In this document: positions 1-12,754 of the stretch, in pieces
Position numbering within the stretch: position 1 is the first letter of the stretch
Layout of the letters: every line of letters starts with the position of its first letter
DNA from: Nymphaea colorata
Taxonomy: Eukaryota > Streptophyta > Magnoliopsida > Nymphaeales > Nymphaeaceae
Assembly: GCF_008831285.2 (NCBI RefSeq)
Contig: NC_045140.1
Span: 1,653,528-1,717,527, forward strand
Direction of reading: 5' to 3'
Length of the DNA: 64,000 nucleotides
Made by a program: the position numbers and the translations under genes
Notes under the pieces: generated by a model
Told to the model about the DNA's origin: nothing
Database searches by the model: none
Seen by the model: the letters and a program-made list of their open reading frames with translations, nothing else

Positions 1-115
1 TAGGGACGGGCCGATAGTCCTGAATTCAAATAAAAAAAAAATACATGGTGTAATTAAAAAAAATTATTTTTTTCAATGTATTTTTTGTTTTCATTAGCCG
101 GGGTGGGGCCATGGC
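1..115 (-). repeat. Dispersed GC/AT-mosaic repeat, copy A
   Basis: Read on the minus strand, this begins with a GGCCATGGCCCCACCCC-like segment, runs through a poly-A/T-rich middle containing AATACATT-like words, and ends with a GTCCCTA-like segment. The same order of motifs occurs on the plus strand near 35080-35235, so both look like members of one dispersed family, probably a fragment of a transposable element. The left edge is cut by the window. Confidence 0.4.
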
Positions 116-1380
116 CTAGCAGATTTTGGATACGACTTCTATTTGTTCGTACTCAAAAGTGAATTTGAATCCGAATACATGAATATCCAAAAAAGTTGAT
201 ACAGTTACAAATACATCTGATCTTTTTACATTCATACAAACGCGATCCGAAGTTTGAACCAAATCTGGCCAATTTTCAAAATGTAGGACTATTGGATATA
301 AGCAATTTGTAAACTATATGCCACTCATGATCAATTGAAAAATTCTTAACCATATGCTTATTACATCATAAAAAAAAAAAAAATCTAGCTCTGGCCCATG
401 ATTGGTAGCACATGAGTTGACTATTAGAAGCTAGTTTCTTATGCATGCAGAATAGAATAACAAGGGCTACCTAACCTCTCGGGTTTCTTTCAAGGACCAA
501 ACTGAAATTGCAGAAAGAATCGCCCGAGTAAGACAAAGCACTTTTCCCTTTATTCGTGGACAAGTTCTAGGGCTATTAAAAATCCAATTAATATGGACAA
601 GTGCATCTCGAGCACCATGAAAAAAATTCAAGAAAAAGTGTTTCCTTAGTGAAGAGGTAACAGTTCATAATCTCCACAAGAAATCTTGATGGTTGCATAT
701 TCTTCTTCTTACTGTTTGGCATCTAAACTGAAGTCAACATTGATAAACAAAAAGATCTGATTCCTTTTCTGTTTTTTTCATTTCGTTTCAATACGTCCAC
801 ACCACTTTTCACCAGTCCCTTGCCTTTTTTCCTGGTCGGGTGATGCAACCCTCAATCTTATTCAAACCTTGGAAAAGAGGAACAGATCACTTCAAGGGCT
901 TTCACATTAAGATTTGGTAGGTGCATCAATAAAATAAACATTTTATAAACGAAGCAGAAAAGCTAGAATACAAGTCAAAAAACCTGATAAGCTGGGATTG
1001 AATTAATCCCTCCAGAAAAAGGAACACATAAATTTCAGCAGACGCCGCATCAACAGTTAGTTTTCCTTTTTCATTTATAGTGAGATTAGGTCAACCGTTC
1101 GAAAAATGTAATTTCATTATCATTTAAGAAAGCAGGAGGCAATTTGCCCTGGGAACCTATCGTCTGCTTCATTATTTGAAGAAACAAATGCAAAAGAGTT
1201 CATGTTCCCATTACCTAACAGTTCCGGAATCTACGTGTTCCTGTTGTTCAGAATTTCTTTGTGCAGCTAATACATGGGCTTTTCTTTGTGATCATTCTCC
1301 AAAAGAGCTCATCTTTCATACGCATATTCATGACACTGGTCTCTGTTTGCAGCAGCCTTAGAAAAATAAGGTCATGGTTC
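116..1380. other. Intergenic, no gene seen
   Basis: AT-rich sequence without a convincing reading frame. Bases 120-230 contain phrases such as gaatatccaaaaaag that recur in the tandem array at 15.1-16.5 kb, so part of this stretch belongs to that repeat family. Confidence 0.4.
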
Positions 1381-1387
1381 CCATTAG

Positions 1388-1526
1388 GAGTTCAATATAA
1401 GAACTAGTAATATCATCATAACCAAACCAATGACATCATCATGTGTCGTATATATATATATATATATATATGTGTGTTCAATATAAGAACTAGTAATATC
1501 ATCATAACCAAACCAATGACATCGTC

Positions 1527-1572
<46 letters not shown>
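1388..1572. repeat. Duplicated ~55-bp segment with two (TA)n microsatellites
   Basis: A segment beginning gttcaatataagaactagta occurs twice, near 1391-1445 and 1477-1530. Each copy is followed by an alternating TA tract (about 1449-1471 and 1533-1572). The arrangement suggests duplication of a unit that included a TA tract. Confidence 0.75.
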
Positions 1573-1576
<4 letters not shown>

Positions 1577-1889
1577 GTACAAATTTAATGAAAAAAGCGT
1601 TTATAACTTTGGCGTCTAGTTCCCCATAGAAATGGTTGTTATTGGAGAAAATGATAGCTAAACTTCAATGGCCAAAGGAATTGTAAGGATCTCATTCTCC
1701 GTTCCCCAAGAAACGGACCCCCAAGTCCTATGCACTCTTCAACTTGCACAGCAGGAAATTTAATTTATGAAGGCACAATCCTTAGTATAAGGGGCATTTT
1801 GAAATATGCTGGCTGTCAAACTGCTAAACATTAAAAGATCAGTTGTTGAAAATGCCATATCATTATTAAAATTATCATAAGCCATTTGG

Positions 1890-2053
1890 GGTCGTTTGGT
1901 AGCAAGGACGTTTTACCAGTGTCCCATGAATCTGTCTTAAAAATTGCAGCATATTCATGAGATAATAGTTCTATTGTGCCATGAATCTGGCACATTCATG
2001 GGGGGCGGATTCATGGGACACTCCCATAATGTCCCTAATGCCAAATGACTTCT
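1890..2053. mobile_element. Small inverted-repeat element (MITE-like)
   Basis: The segment opens with ggtcgtttggtagca and closes with tgccaaatgacttctt, which are imperfect reverse complements. Inside, agtgtcccatgaatc at 1918-1932 is the exact reverse complement of gattcatgggacact at 2008-2022. It has no coding capacity. The size and terminal-repeat layout fit a non-autonomous DNA transposon, perhaps hAT-type from the terminal sequence. Target duplications were not resolved. Confidence 0.5.
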
Positions 2054-2475
2054 TAGTACATCATAAGCTATGGCGAATACTTCTTGACTACTCTTTTTAG
2101 TAATAATTTTTTTATTTTTAGCCACCCAATGTCACTTTTTAACAGATTTAAATTCTTCAACATGCAGGGAGATTGGTAGATCCCACAACATTAGGTTAGG
2201 GATCGAAACCAAACCCTTTCAATTTTTTGCTAAAAAAATCTTTTTAATAAAATATGAACATTCTAAATTAAAAATGGATAAAAATGTCCCTAACCTTATT
2301 GGTTTATGACCTACCAGCCTCCCACACACACACACATACAAAAATGGATAAAAATTAAAAAATTGTCACTAAAAAACAGCCGCTACAGACTATGGTCATA
2401 ATACTTTAGGAGACGGATTTTTAGTTGGACCTTTTGGCAACACACTAATATGAAGAAGATCAAGGGTTATGTTTG

Positions 2476-2574
2476 TTTCTTATTCGTTTATTATCTAAGT
2501 GTCTAGTACCTACCAATTTCTTATTCGTTTATTATCTAAGTGTCTACTACCTACCAATTTCTTATTCAAAATTT
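2476..2574. repeat. 41-bp tandem repeat
   Basis: The unit tttcttattcgtttattatc... is present twice with one mismatch (starts near 2476 and 2517), followed by a partial third copy near 2558. The surrounding 2054-3700 region shows no gene. Confidence 0.7.
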
Positions 2575-3978
2575 TACCTTACTGAGGAGCATTGGAAAAG
2601 CACGAAAATATGAAACGATTTACCTGTTTAAGCATCCCGTCAAAATTAATGAGTGTAAAAGGTACCTCTCTTTCAATCATTTTCCAAACTAAATTTCGAT
2701 AGTCTATTGATATTATTATGGACATTCAATAAATAATGTAAATTTTTTAATCTTTCATGTAAAATTATTGCTGTAATAGGAGAGCGTTCGGTTTGAAGAA
2801 GAAATTCGATTAGTAAATATACTAAAAAATGTCATTGCATTTACGAAATTTATCTATGGCAAAGCCAATGACTCCTGGTCTTTCAAAAGTGAAGGGTGAA
2901 AATAGATAAATATACGGAGGGCCACTTTCTTGTCAGTTCTCTTATAAAGTATTAACTTATTTCCCCAAGTCGTACTTGGTTGCTTCTTTTTTCCATTTTA
3001 CCTGTAAAAGCAGGTCTGTGGAACAGTCTGCTACTGTTTTATTTATTACCAAATGACCACGGAGATGCTTTTCTATGTGTTCTATTTGTGTTCAAAATAA
3101 TCAGAATGGATCAGATGAACTCTTAATCATAACTATTTTTTCAGATGTTTATATATTCATATTCTAATATTTTTTCTTCTATATCCATTTTTTTAAAAAA
3201 CGAATTAGTCTAATATCAAATTCGGATAAATTGACATCCTCCTTCAAAACATATGGGCGCCAAAACAAGAAATAGAAGAAACGAGGTGATTTCGATTGTT
3301 TCCCTAACCGCCATTCACTTTTTTGACAAAATTTTGTCGTCAACTTGACAAAAAAAAAAAAAAAATTAAATCCCGTCATTCCAATTATAATATGACTTAT
3401 GCTATCCAGAATGACTGTTACTGTCCAAGTGCGCAGAAGAGAGAGAAAGAGCATTCAGTTCAACAAAACACGGAGAGTTGTGTGCACGCGACAAACAAGC
3501 ATGCACGGGTATTTTTGACAATTTTATGAAATGATGAGCATTTTAGATTTTTAACTTTCTCACAATCTTCTTCTTTTATTTTTATCAAAAGCGTCTTTTT
3601 GTTTATTTTAATGGAAGTATTTTGGTTATTATATGCACCAATTTTCAATTTAGAGTTCCAAAAACAACGGATGGAAAGCATATAACAAAATTTATAACAA
3701 AATTAAGAGAGAGAGAGAGAGCCGACAAAATGGGAATTCAAGTAGTCAAACACACAAAACGTATGTGAAAAACAAACAAAAAAATGAAGCATGCAAAGAA
3801 CCGAAAAAAAAAGCAAGAACATTTATAGCCGACGAGGAAGAGTCTTCGAAGACTCATTGGCTTGGGAGACTATTAAATGCTTCATCCACCCTTCACCCTT
3901 GCATCCAAGACGTACTTTCTCCTCTCTCGATTTCGAGCAAAATCTCTCCGCCCGCCGCCCATTAGCGTGTAGAGAAGG

Positions 3979-4017
3979 ATGGGTACTGACGGTCCAGTCG
4001 GCAACAGCTATCCGGAG
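3979..4017 (+). CDS. Possible orphan first coding exon
   Basis: An ATG opens a 13-codon frame (MGTDGPVGNSYPE) that runs directly into GGAG|gtaagt, a near-perfect plant donor site. The preceding 100 bases are pyrimidine- and GC-rich like a plant 5' leader, and a TATTAAA-like word lies near 3870. No matching downstream exon was recognised before the LHT gene at 7345. This could be the start of an unknown or truncated gene, a short alternative leader, or chance. Confidence 0.25.
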
Positions 4018-4020
4018 GTA

Positions 4021-7000
4021 AGTCTCCTCCTCCTCCCATCCTCTGTTTTAAGGTTCATCCTTCCTGTCTCTCAGGTTAATCCCGTTTAGGATCAGCATCC
4101 GCCAAAGCCCACGGCAATTCTTTCCCCTCTTCTTGAACAAGGAAAAACTTGTACACCGCCCGCTCTCCTCCATCGCCAGTTCCTCACGTCATGTTTGACA
4201 AATTAAGCATCTCTGGGCCGTTTGCTTCTGCCGTTTTCACGTGAGAAGGCTGCCTTTCTCACAGGTCCGGGAAGCCGAAACGAACATCTTCGAATGCCCT
4301 GCCCATTCCCCGCCCGCCATTAATTTACTGTTCCATGCAATTGTCTAGTTAATGAGCGAAGGCACTTTCTGCAATTTCCGTCTCCGCCGCTTTTTCCCTT
4401 GTTTGTTTCAGAATCTTGGGAAACTGGCCGGAGGGAAAACTGCTAAACTCTCGCTCGCAATTGTCTTCCGGCAGTCCTACTCCTCACCGTCCATAAACTA
4501 TCTACATAGGGGCAGCGATGAAATAGTTTTTTAACAATTGTCTCGCCGCGGGGGACGTTGCTGCCGGTGGCGGTTCGAGAAGCTACTGATTCCAGAACCG
4601 TAAACGGACGCCGGAAAGTGCGGTTGGCTCCACGGCTCCAACCGAGAATCCGGACTAACTCGGCTCGTGTGCACCTTCGCTCCGGCCCATCAGTTGACTT
4701 CACGAGCTCCTGTAGGCCGAGTAAGCATGGGACTGCCTTAATGGAACGGGCACTGGAATCCGATTCTCCCTCGCCCCTGGCGCTCCGGCCAGTGGCAGGG
4801 CTTTTCTGAGGTGCCAATTATATTTTTCACAATTTTAACAGAAGCCAGTTAAATTTTTGAAATCTTTCAATGGCAAAATTTTACTGAATTCAGAAGGCCG
4901 GCCATGGCTATGGCTGCTGCTGGCTCCCCCTTGGTCCCGCCAGTGCGTCCGGCCGCCCATGCTCCGAGCTGCCTGAAAAAGTGGAAACCAGCGGCACTTT
5001 TTTCTTTGTCCCTTTAAAATCTTTAAAAAATTTCCCATACTCAACCACGTCCTTTCTTCGAAAACCCAAATTATTTTTTTTTTAACTTGGTGCATCGCTT
5101 GAGACGGCAGATTGAAGGGTATTTTCGCCATACTAAGTTTGCTTTCTATTTAGTCAACGTTGAGCGGGTGAGAGTCCAGATCTCAAATTTATTTGGGGAT
5201 GACGAATATAATATTCTCGAAAGCCACCCTTGGTTCCTGATTTTCGAAAAGCGGCGCGAACTTTTTTTTTTTTTGGGAAATAAGGCAAATTTGTGTGGCT
5301 ATATCAGAATGGAGGAACGAGCTTCATATTTACTCTTGATGGAGATTTGAGACCTAAAGGTCGACTTGATTTTGAATTTCGGAAAAGGGCAATTCATCTA
5401 CTAGGGATATTCTCCACGAACTTTTTCTTTTGGCTTTTTTGGTTTTCATATTCAAATTTATGGGCCGAATTCTTTTATATCTTTTTGTTTCGATATTAGC
5501 ATAGTTGGTCGAACTAAGTGTCAATTTCATCACATTCATGACTATGAGTAGCAATATTGTCTTTTTACCATACCTTTTGGTGGGTTATAATTATCTCGCT
5601 GACCTCAATCAATTATTTCAGTTGTGAAACTCCAAATGCCTTAATGTCAAATTACTTTCTCTTGGTCATTTTTCTTGCCCCATGAAATTAAAAAGGCCGA
5701 GTTCATGAAATTCAATCATTCGTTTCATGAATTGATAGTGCTCCAATCGCATTAATGCCTGTAGTTCATGCACTTTGTCACATTCCTTTTTTTTTTGTTT
5801 TTTCTTCTCATGACCTTTCGTCGGTTTCGCTTGCTGAGAAAAGAAAAACAAGTTTAGAAAAGGAAAAAAGTGCATGGCTCATGAACGCTGTCAAATTTTT
5901 AATTGGCAAGCCAAAAGGTCTCCCAAATCTTTGAGGCCATCAATTTCAGTGGCTTAGTACTTTATAGTTGTCATGTGCAATGAATTACGAGCAGCTTTAC
6001 TGCAACACGGCATGCATGTGATATGTTTCGCTTTGTTAATTGGAACTTATTCATTTTTTTTATACAATAAATATTATGGACTCTATTCTCGAGTCCATTC
6101 AATTTTGATCCTGATATCATTTTGATTCTTGTGGTTGAGATATCTTAAAAGAAATCAGAAAAAACAAAAAGAAGGGAATAAAACTTCAACCTTCTGACGC
6201 CTCATTCAATGCCTCGAAATTCATGAACATATTTATTTACTTATTTATCTCGGATTCGTGACTTGTGGAATCCGGCATCTGAGTGGAGTTGAGGAACTTT
6301 GACTTCCAAACAAAAGCTGAGGTTCTTATCCACCTTGCGCACGTAGACGTCAACAATTAACAATGTAATAGAGAGATTGGATTTGAGAGAAGTTTAAAAT
6401 CAAGTTACCGTATTAGTGCCCTCGGTAAAAAAAAATTCTCGCTCGTTACTAGCACGACCTATTTACTTGTTGTTAGATATCTTTTAGTAATTTTTTCACC
6501 AATTCTTGCTCGAGTATGGCCTTTTTGTCTAACTTGACAACATGTTTTGCATGTTTATTCAAATCAAAACTTACGCCTGCTTTTGTCATACCACCCAAAT
6601 TTCAGTTAATTCATGCAGCTAAACTTGTTCATCTGTTCAATTTAGTTTTCATTCGAATGACAAAATTTTCCTTTTCAATCTTCCACGTGAACACGGCAAC
6701 CTAAATCGCGAGACTTTGTCTTTAACTTAAGCACATAAAATGCGATTACTTCTCCTCCCTTACAACCTGTTTGGATGGAGGGAAATGGATGAAAAGGAAT
6801 GAAAAGAAAGGTCTTTCTTACGTTTGAATGCAAGAAAAAAAAATGAGTTTTTAATGTAATTCTAATCCTTTCGAAAATAGAAAGATAAAATAGAGTGATT
6901 GGAACTTTGCGTTTGTCTCGCTCGATTTTCACTTGAAAAAAAAACGGGTGCCAATGCGGTTCGAGCTGCCGACCAGCTGTCGTTGAAACAGTCCAAACAA

Positions 7001-7344
7001 AAAGCTGTTAAAGTCCAGAGCAGGATGTAGAAACCTCGCCGGAATAGGGAGGTCAGCTGCTCAAATCGCGGAGCGAATTGCTATGGTTAGGCATCATCAA
7101 GCCGGTCATGATAGGGGAACCAACGTATTGGCGGTGGCGGGGATCCCGCGCAGAAACCGTAGGGAATCAGCGTTGGCCGAATCCCGAACTCATCGGAACG
7201 GACGGACCAGTAATACACATCTTTAGATTTCGCCTTCATCTAAGAAGCCGAACTTGGATCCTTGGATGATCAAGTCTCTCTCCCCATAGTCTGGTTACGG
7301 AGAAAGAGGGAGTGGTCATTTTTGTGGCTTGACAAGGTCTGACA
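4021..7344. other. Intergenic with a GC-rich patch, no gene assigned
   Basis: Bases 4200-4810 are GC-rich compared with the surroundings and have short open frames on both strands, none with a recognisable domain. 4811-7000 is AT-rich and featureless. 7000-7344 is moderately GC-rich and probably holds the promoter and 5' UTR of the following LHT gene. Confidence 0.4.
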
Positions 7345-10343
7345 ATGGCGGATTCTTCCCTCTCACAGGAAAGCTCCTTCAATGTTGAGAAGAAGGTTGC
7401 AAATGACAAGGACGTCGACAAGTGGCTCCCCATCACAGCGAACAGGAACGCCAAGTGGTGGTACTCAACTTTTCACAATGTCACGGCCATGGTTGGTGCA
7501 GGCGTGCTCAGCCTGCCTTATGCTATGTCAGAGCTTGGATGGTATATTTCTTCTCTCAATCATCTTCAGTTCTTGCATCTCTGATAAATTGAAGATTCTT
7601 CTGACTGATCATAAGTTGACAAGCCAAATAATTGATAAGCCGAGTGATCCCCCTTTTTAATTAATGCCTTTTACCAAACAGTTCACGGTTTTACTTTTCT
7701 ATCACTGCCTTTGTAAGTGCATGTATTTGTTTGAATAACTTATGTTTTAAATTTGCAACAACTGTCTTGAGTTTTCTTCATATCTTCTCTCATTTTTGTT
7801 TCTTTTCTATGGCATATACAAGTTTAGTTTACTCTAGCTGATTCAAAACCAACAATTATAAGTTCCTTAATCTGCTGCCCTGCTTTTGCCCTGTTTGTAG
7901 GGTTGCCAGTGGGACACATCCATTTGGTTACCCACTTGAATATGAACCCATTTGGTCGTCTGGTTGCGGAGACAGTTTCGGATCTGTTAATCAGATCTGG
8001 ATCCAGTTCGCAGTTTCACAACCCCGTCTAAAAGATCAGGCTAGGTTGATTCAGTAACAAGACCGGGCCCAACTGCATATCAATTATCAATGTCAGGTCT
8101 TATGATAATTGAATCTGGGTTCTGTTTGAAAAACATGTCGTGTCCAAGTCTGAACCCAGATCCAATTAAATAGGATCAATTAGCTCGGATTTGGTAAAAG
8201 CTGGATCTAATTATCTTAATGTTTTCATACTATTTGTTGTCGTATATATCTTGGATCATTTAACTACTCTTGATGTTCGCAATCTGACTCTGCAGAGAAG
8301 ATGCGGTTGTTGGTATTGAAACTTCAGATTGTTCTTGATTTTCAGGGGTCCCGGTATTGTTGTGTTAGTCCTCTCATGGATCATCACTCTCTATACTCTA
8401 TGGCAAATGGTTGAGATGCATGAGATGGTGCCTGGAAAAAGGTTCAACAGGTACCATGAATTGGGCCAGTATGCCTTTGGAGAAAAGCTTGGCTTGTACA
8501 TAGTTGTTCCACAGCAACTAATTGTTGAGGTCGGCGTCAACATCGTCTACATGGTCACCGGTGGCAAATCATTGAAGAAGTTCCACGACACCGTCTGCCC
8601 CAACTGCAAATCCATTAAGCTCACATACTTCATCCTGATCTTTGCTTCTTGCCACTTTGTCCTTTCCCAGTTACCGGATTTCAATTCAATTTCCGGTGTC
8701 TCCTTGGCAGCTGCAGTCATGTCCCTAAGGTACATGGTCAACTCAAGTGCTCATTCTGTTATATCTTCAAATTTTAAAATGCATGGACATCTGTCTGGAT
8801 TTCCTCTTCCTCTAAGTTTCTAGTAGTACAGTAAGTTTAGTTTTTGAAGCTGCTTGTGTTTTGCATTTCAGTAAACTACAGAGATAATGATATCTAAATA
8901 GGTTGGCAGTTTACGTAAACTAAACAATATGATGACATGTCACAGGTGGAATCATGTAAATGAAATTTCATGCAAAGAATGTGTATATTCTAGGCAGGAA
9001 ATTGCTCTCATTAACAATGAAATAAGAAACCTTCATATCAAAGAATTCATTTATTTCATGATTTAGCAGTATTTAATGGCTTTCTGAGTGCTGTGAGGTC
9101 ACATTTCTCTTTCATTGCTTATTTGGTGCAGCTATTCTACAATCGCTTGGGCAACCTCTGTCAACAAAGGGCAACAACTAGACGTAGACTATAGCTTAAG
9201 AGCTTCAACAAATGTAGGGAAATTTTTCGGTGTACTGAGTGCACTCGGGGATATTGCTTTTGCGTATGCTGGCCACAATGTTGTGCTGGAAATCCAGGCA
9301 TCTCTCCCTTCAACACCAGAGAAACCATCTAAAAAGCCCATGTGGAAGGGTGTTATCTTTGCCTACATCATTGTTGCACTCTGCTACTTCCCTGTTGCAC
9401 TTGTTGGCTATTGGGCATTCGGCAACTCTGTTGAAGACAATGTCTTAATCTCCTTGAGCAAACCAGCATGGCTGATCGCCGCTGCCAACATGTTTGTGGT
9501 CATCCATGTTATTGGAAGCTACCAGGTGCTTAACTCTCACTTTATAAACATCCATGAAAGTAGCATTATCAAATCCTTTATCTTGAGCAATCACATAGTC
9601 TAACTAATTATAAGCCTCTGTTTTGGTCTTTTGAATACAGATTTATGCAATGCCTGTATTTGATATGATTGAAACTGTACTTGTGAAGAAGCTTCACTTC
9701 ACGCCAAGTTTTCCCCTTCGATTGGTTTCACGCAGTCTGTATGTTGGTGAGTGTTATTTTCTCTTTCAATGGCCGTTTGATCATCAAATGCTGATATATG
9801 GCCTCATTGTTTGTTGCTCACTTGGTATTCCTTCTATCTACAGCATTCACATGCTTTGTTGCCATAACGTTTCCCTTCTTCGGAGGTCTGCTCGGCTTCT
9901 TTGGTGGATTTGCATTTGCGCCGACGACATACTTCGTGAGTACCTGAACTAATTCTGCTACTGTTCTTATGCCTTCGAAAACCAATCCTGTTGTTCAAAT
10001 GTTCTAAAGCTCATGTCTTTTCACAGCTTCCGTGCGTCATGTGGCTGGCTATTTACAAGCCTAAAAGGTTCAGCTTATCTTGGATTACGAACTGGGTAAG
10101 TTTAATGTCTTAAGACTAGTTTAATGTGTTAAGACTGGGAATGCAACTAAGTCAATTCCTTGTTCATCTTCGTGCACAATACCTTGAGGTCTAACTAGCA
10201 TTTGCGTCCTGATTGAACTCTTTTAATTTGCTGGTTTATGACAGATCTGCATTATTCTCGGCGTCTTGCTCATGGTCCTATCGCCCATTGGTGGACTGAG
10301 ACAGATCATTGTGAATGCTAAGACCTACAAGTTCTACTCGTGA
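7345..10343 (+). CDS. LHT-type amino-acid transporter (AAAP family), copy 1
   Basis: Encodes a multi-pass plasma-membrane amino-acid/proton symporter of the lysine-histidine transporter group; the family takes up neutral and basic amino acids. Seven exons: 7345-7541, 8346-8729, 9132-9525, 9641-9746, 9844-9935, 10027-10095, 10245-10343. Phases close exactly to give 446 aa, the usual LHT1 length. Landmarks in order are [15 protein letters not shown] and [22 protein letters not shown] near the N terminus, then [85 protein letters not shown] and the C-terminal [10 protein letters not shown]. The start ATG is the first in frame and the cytosolic N terminus has normal length. A close paralogue lies 16 kb downstream on the same strand. 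Family identity is secure; exact substrates and orthology to Arabidopsis LHT1 are inferred. Confidence 0.95.
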
Positions 10344-10640
10344 TCTTCATGAGGACGTTGTATAACCATTCGTGGAGTATTGGACTTCGGTCAAGACAAC
10401 AATTTGACCATTCTGAAAGTGAAGGAAAGAATGTCACAGGAAGGCTAAAAGACTCTTAGCCTTTTAGTTGTTGTTTGGGTAGCGGCTTAATTACTTCAAT
10501 CCAATGCTAGATAGCTTTTTATGTCTATAGGAAACAATGCCGCCACAGGTTTCTGAAAAAGCACTCGCTTCGTTATTCATTGTCTCTATTCTTTGCAATT
10601 TGGTGTGTAACCTTGTTATAAATAATAATGTGAAATGAAT
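10344..10640 (+). other. Probable 3' UTR of LHT copy 1
   Basis: AT-rich sequence directly after the stop codon. It ends in an A/T-rich stretch around 10617-10637 with AATAATAATG, a plausible plant near-upstream poly(A) element. A CT microsatellite follows at 10655-10674. Confidence 0.4.
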
Positions 10641-10714
10641 CAACTCAGTTTCTCTGTCTCTCTCTCTCTCTCTTTTTCTGTGTGACCCCCATCATAAGGA
10701 ATATGATAACACTG

Positions 10715-10815
10715 ACAGAAAGATTTAAGCACCTGATACCTTCCAATAACACGGATGACCGCAAACATCTTGTCCATTGTGATCAGCCACCTTGGTTCTC
10801 CGACAAAATCAGGAT

Positions 10816-10817
<2 letters not shown>
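10715..10817 (-). pseudogene. Relic of LHT exon 3 and start of its intron, antisense
   Basis: The minus strand matches the end of exon 3 of the LHT genes. It contains ACATCCTGATTTTGTCGGAG, then codons for PRWLIT, then VIRVIGRYQ, ending CAG at 10733 and continuing as GTGCTTAAATCT. That continuation resembles the start of intron 3 in LHT copy 1 (gtgcttaactct). Carry-over into intron means a DNA-level copy, not a retrocopy. One base appears to be missing between the GAG and CCA codons, breaking the frame. No other exons were found next to it. Confidence 0.75.

Positions 10818-10818
<1 letters not shown>

Positions 10819-10849
<31 letters not shown>
10819..10849. repeat. (TA)n microsatellite
   Basis: Alternating TA tract abutting the LHT exon-3 relic. 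The stretch from 10850 to 12090 shows no gene. Confidence 0.9.
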
Positions 10850-10852
<3 letters not shown>

Positions 10853-12094
10853 TGTCTCTCCACAACAAGTTTCTGGCTAGACCATTTCAGCATATTAATG
10901 ACCCCCAAGCAAGCTAAAATCGTGGAGGCATAAGGGTAATGACTTTGAGGGTTTTACGCAGAAGGCGCAAGTAAACATTAAAAAAAATGATGGTTTGCAA
11001 GTTAGTAGCCATGCGACTGATTCAAAATTTTGAGGAACTGATTGAAGAAACTTATGAACCAGCCTCGAGTCCGTATACAAACAGGTCTTTAATGGCCGTA
11101 ACCTTGTTTCGGTCTGCAAGAACTGACTTAAAACCTAGAAGAAGCTGTTCTAAAACATCATGAAAATGGCCTCCTTGCTACATTAATTATACCGATACGA
11201 CATTAGTAACTAAGTGGCTTGTTGGATAAAATAATTATACTGATACAACAGTAACTCAACACAAAATTATTATTTTTTTATATATGAGATGAATTTTGCT
11301 AGCTAGAAAATTCAAACTCATTGATTTTAAAATCTTACCTGTAATTTAAAAACACTGTTTTATTGCATATTCCATATTATATTAAATGTAAAAGAAATGA
11401 CATTGATATATAGCAGTTTTTTCATGAAACAGGTTATATGTTATGGGCCACGACATATGATCATGTGTTATGGGCTGCAAATGTCTAAAATGTCCCCGTT
11501 GGCTAAATAAGAAAACCTTTATTTATCGGGGCAAAAATAGAACCCTGGAAGCCTTTTGCTTATAAAAGTACTAAAAATAAAAGATGGGAACATGTCATAC
11601 CATGTTAGCTACATAACATGGTCGTTTTTCAAGAGACTGAAATATGTACCCGTCAAAGGAATTTAGAGAGAGAAAGAAAAAAAAAAAGAGAGAGAGAAAT
11701 AAATCAGTTTCCTTAATTAGATCCCCTTCTGATATGCTTAAATGGACGGCGCAGTTCTATTAAGTATGGTAAATGAGGGTTTTACGAATTGAAAATTCAA
11801 TCTCACTTTATATCGACATGATTTCAATCCATCCCAGTTCCTTGAACACTTTTCACTAATCTTTCTGAGATAAAATTCCAAAAAAATCAGGAACTAGGAA
11901 AAAAGTAAACGGCAGACTGTGAAATATCAAGCTGCTTAATTATATTGTAGGAAATCAATAGGTCACATTTGTTCGCATTTATGAGAAATCAAGCTGCTTT
12001 CCCGAATTGAAACTAAGCTCGCATTTTTTGTTGTTTCCAACCTAAAAATGCAACAAAAAGAATGGTTTGACATGTAAGGCCATGGTTAGAGGAG

Positions 12095-12410
12095 GGCATC
12101 AGGATAGGCCGGACAGATTTGCAGTTGGGTCCAGGCCGGCCCCGGCGCATTTTGGCAGCCCAGCCCGGCCAATTTCAGCTGGGCCTGGGCCAGGCCTAGT
12201 TCTATTTTAATAAAAAATATATATTATATAAAGTATATATATATATATATAATATATTTGTAATCAATAAATTTTTTTATCGGGTCCAGCCCGGTTCAAC
12301 CTAGGCCCGGGCCCCAGCTTGCCCTGGACCCAGGCCAACCCAAACCGGGAGCCCGAAAGCCCGGTTCAACCTAGGCCAGGGCCACAGCTCGGCCTGGATA
12401 CATATTTTTT
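12095..12410. repeat. GGCCCGGGC-rich imperfect repeat with a TA-rich core
   Basis: Short GC-rich words of the type cccggttcaacctaggcc recur (for example near 12289 and 12360), mixed with gggcctgggcc-like words. An AT-rich stretch at about 12210-12275, including (TA)n, splits the block. It looks like low-complexity dispersed plant repeat DNA with no coding sense. Confidence 0.5.
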
Positions 12411-12754
12411 TTACTTTCTTTGCTGATTTTGCGTTCACAAAGTCAGACTTTTTCAGCATTTTTGTTTTTCATAAGGATTTTTTTTTTTTTTTGGTTTTTC
12501 CAAGCACCCGAACTGTTCAGGTTTGCCAAGTTTTTTGACTAATTATATCACTTTTTTTTTAGCATTTCCACTAATGATATTCGTCAGTTTGAGTTCTAAT
12601 GAGATTAACAATCGGACTCAAGTTTGGATAAAAATGGCCTTCTAATTGGCTCGATCTCCAACTTTCACGGATATACTTCATTACTTGACGTAAGACTTTG
12701 TGGAGAAGGAAGAAGGAAAATTGTGGTTCGGTCCAAAACCAAGTCGACAACCGA

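Noticed and set aside
4443..4817. Overlapping open frames on both strands in a GC-rich patch
   Set aside because: Opposing frames of similar length are expected from GC-rich sequence, and neither shows a recognisable domain or splice context.
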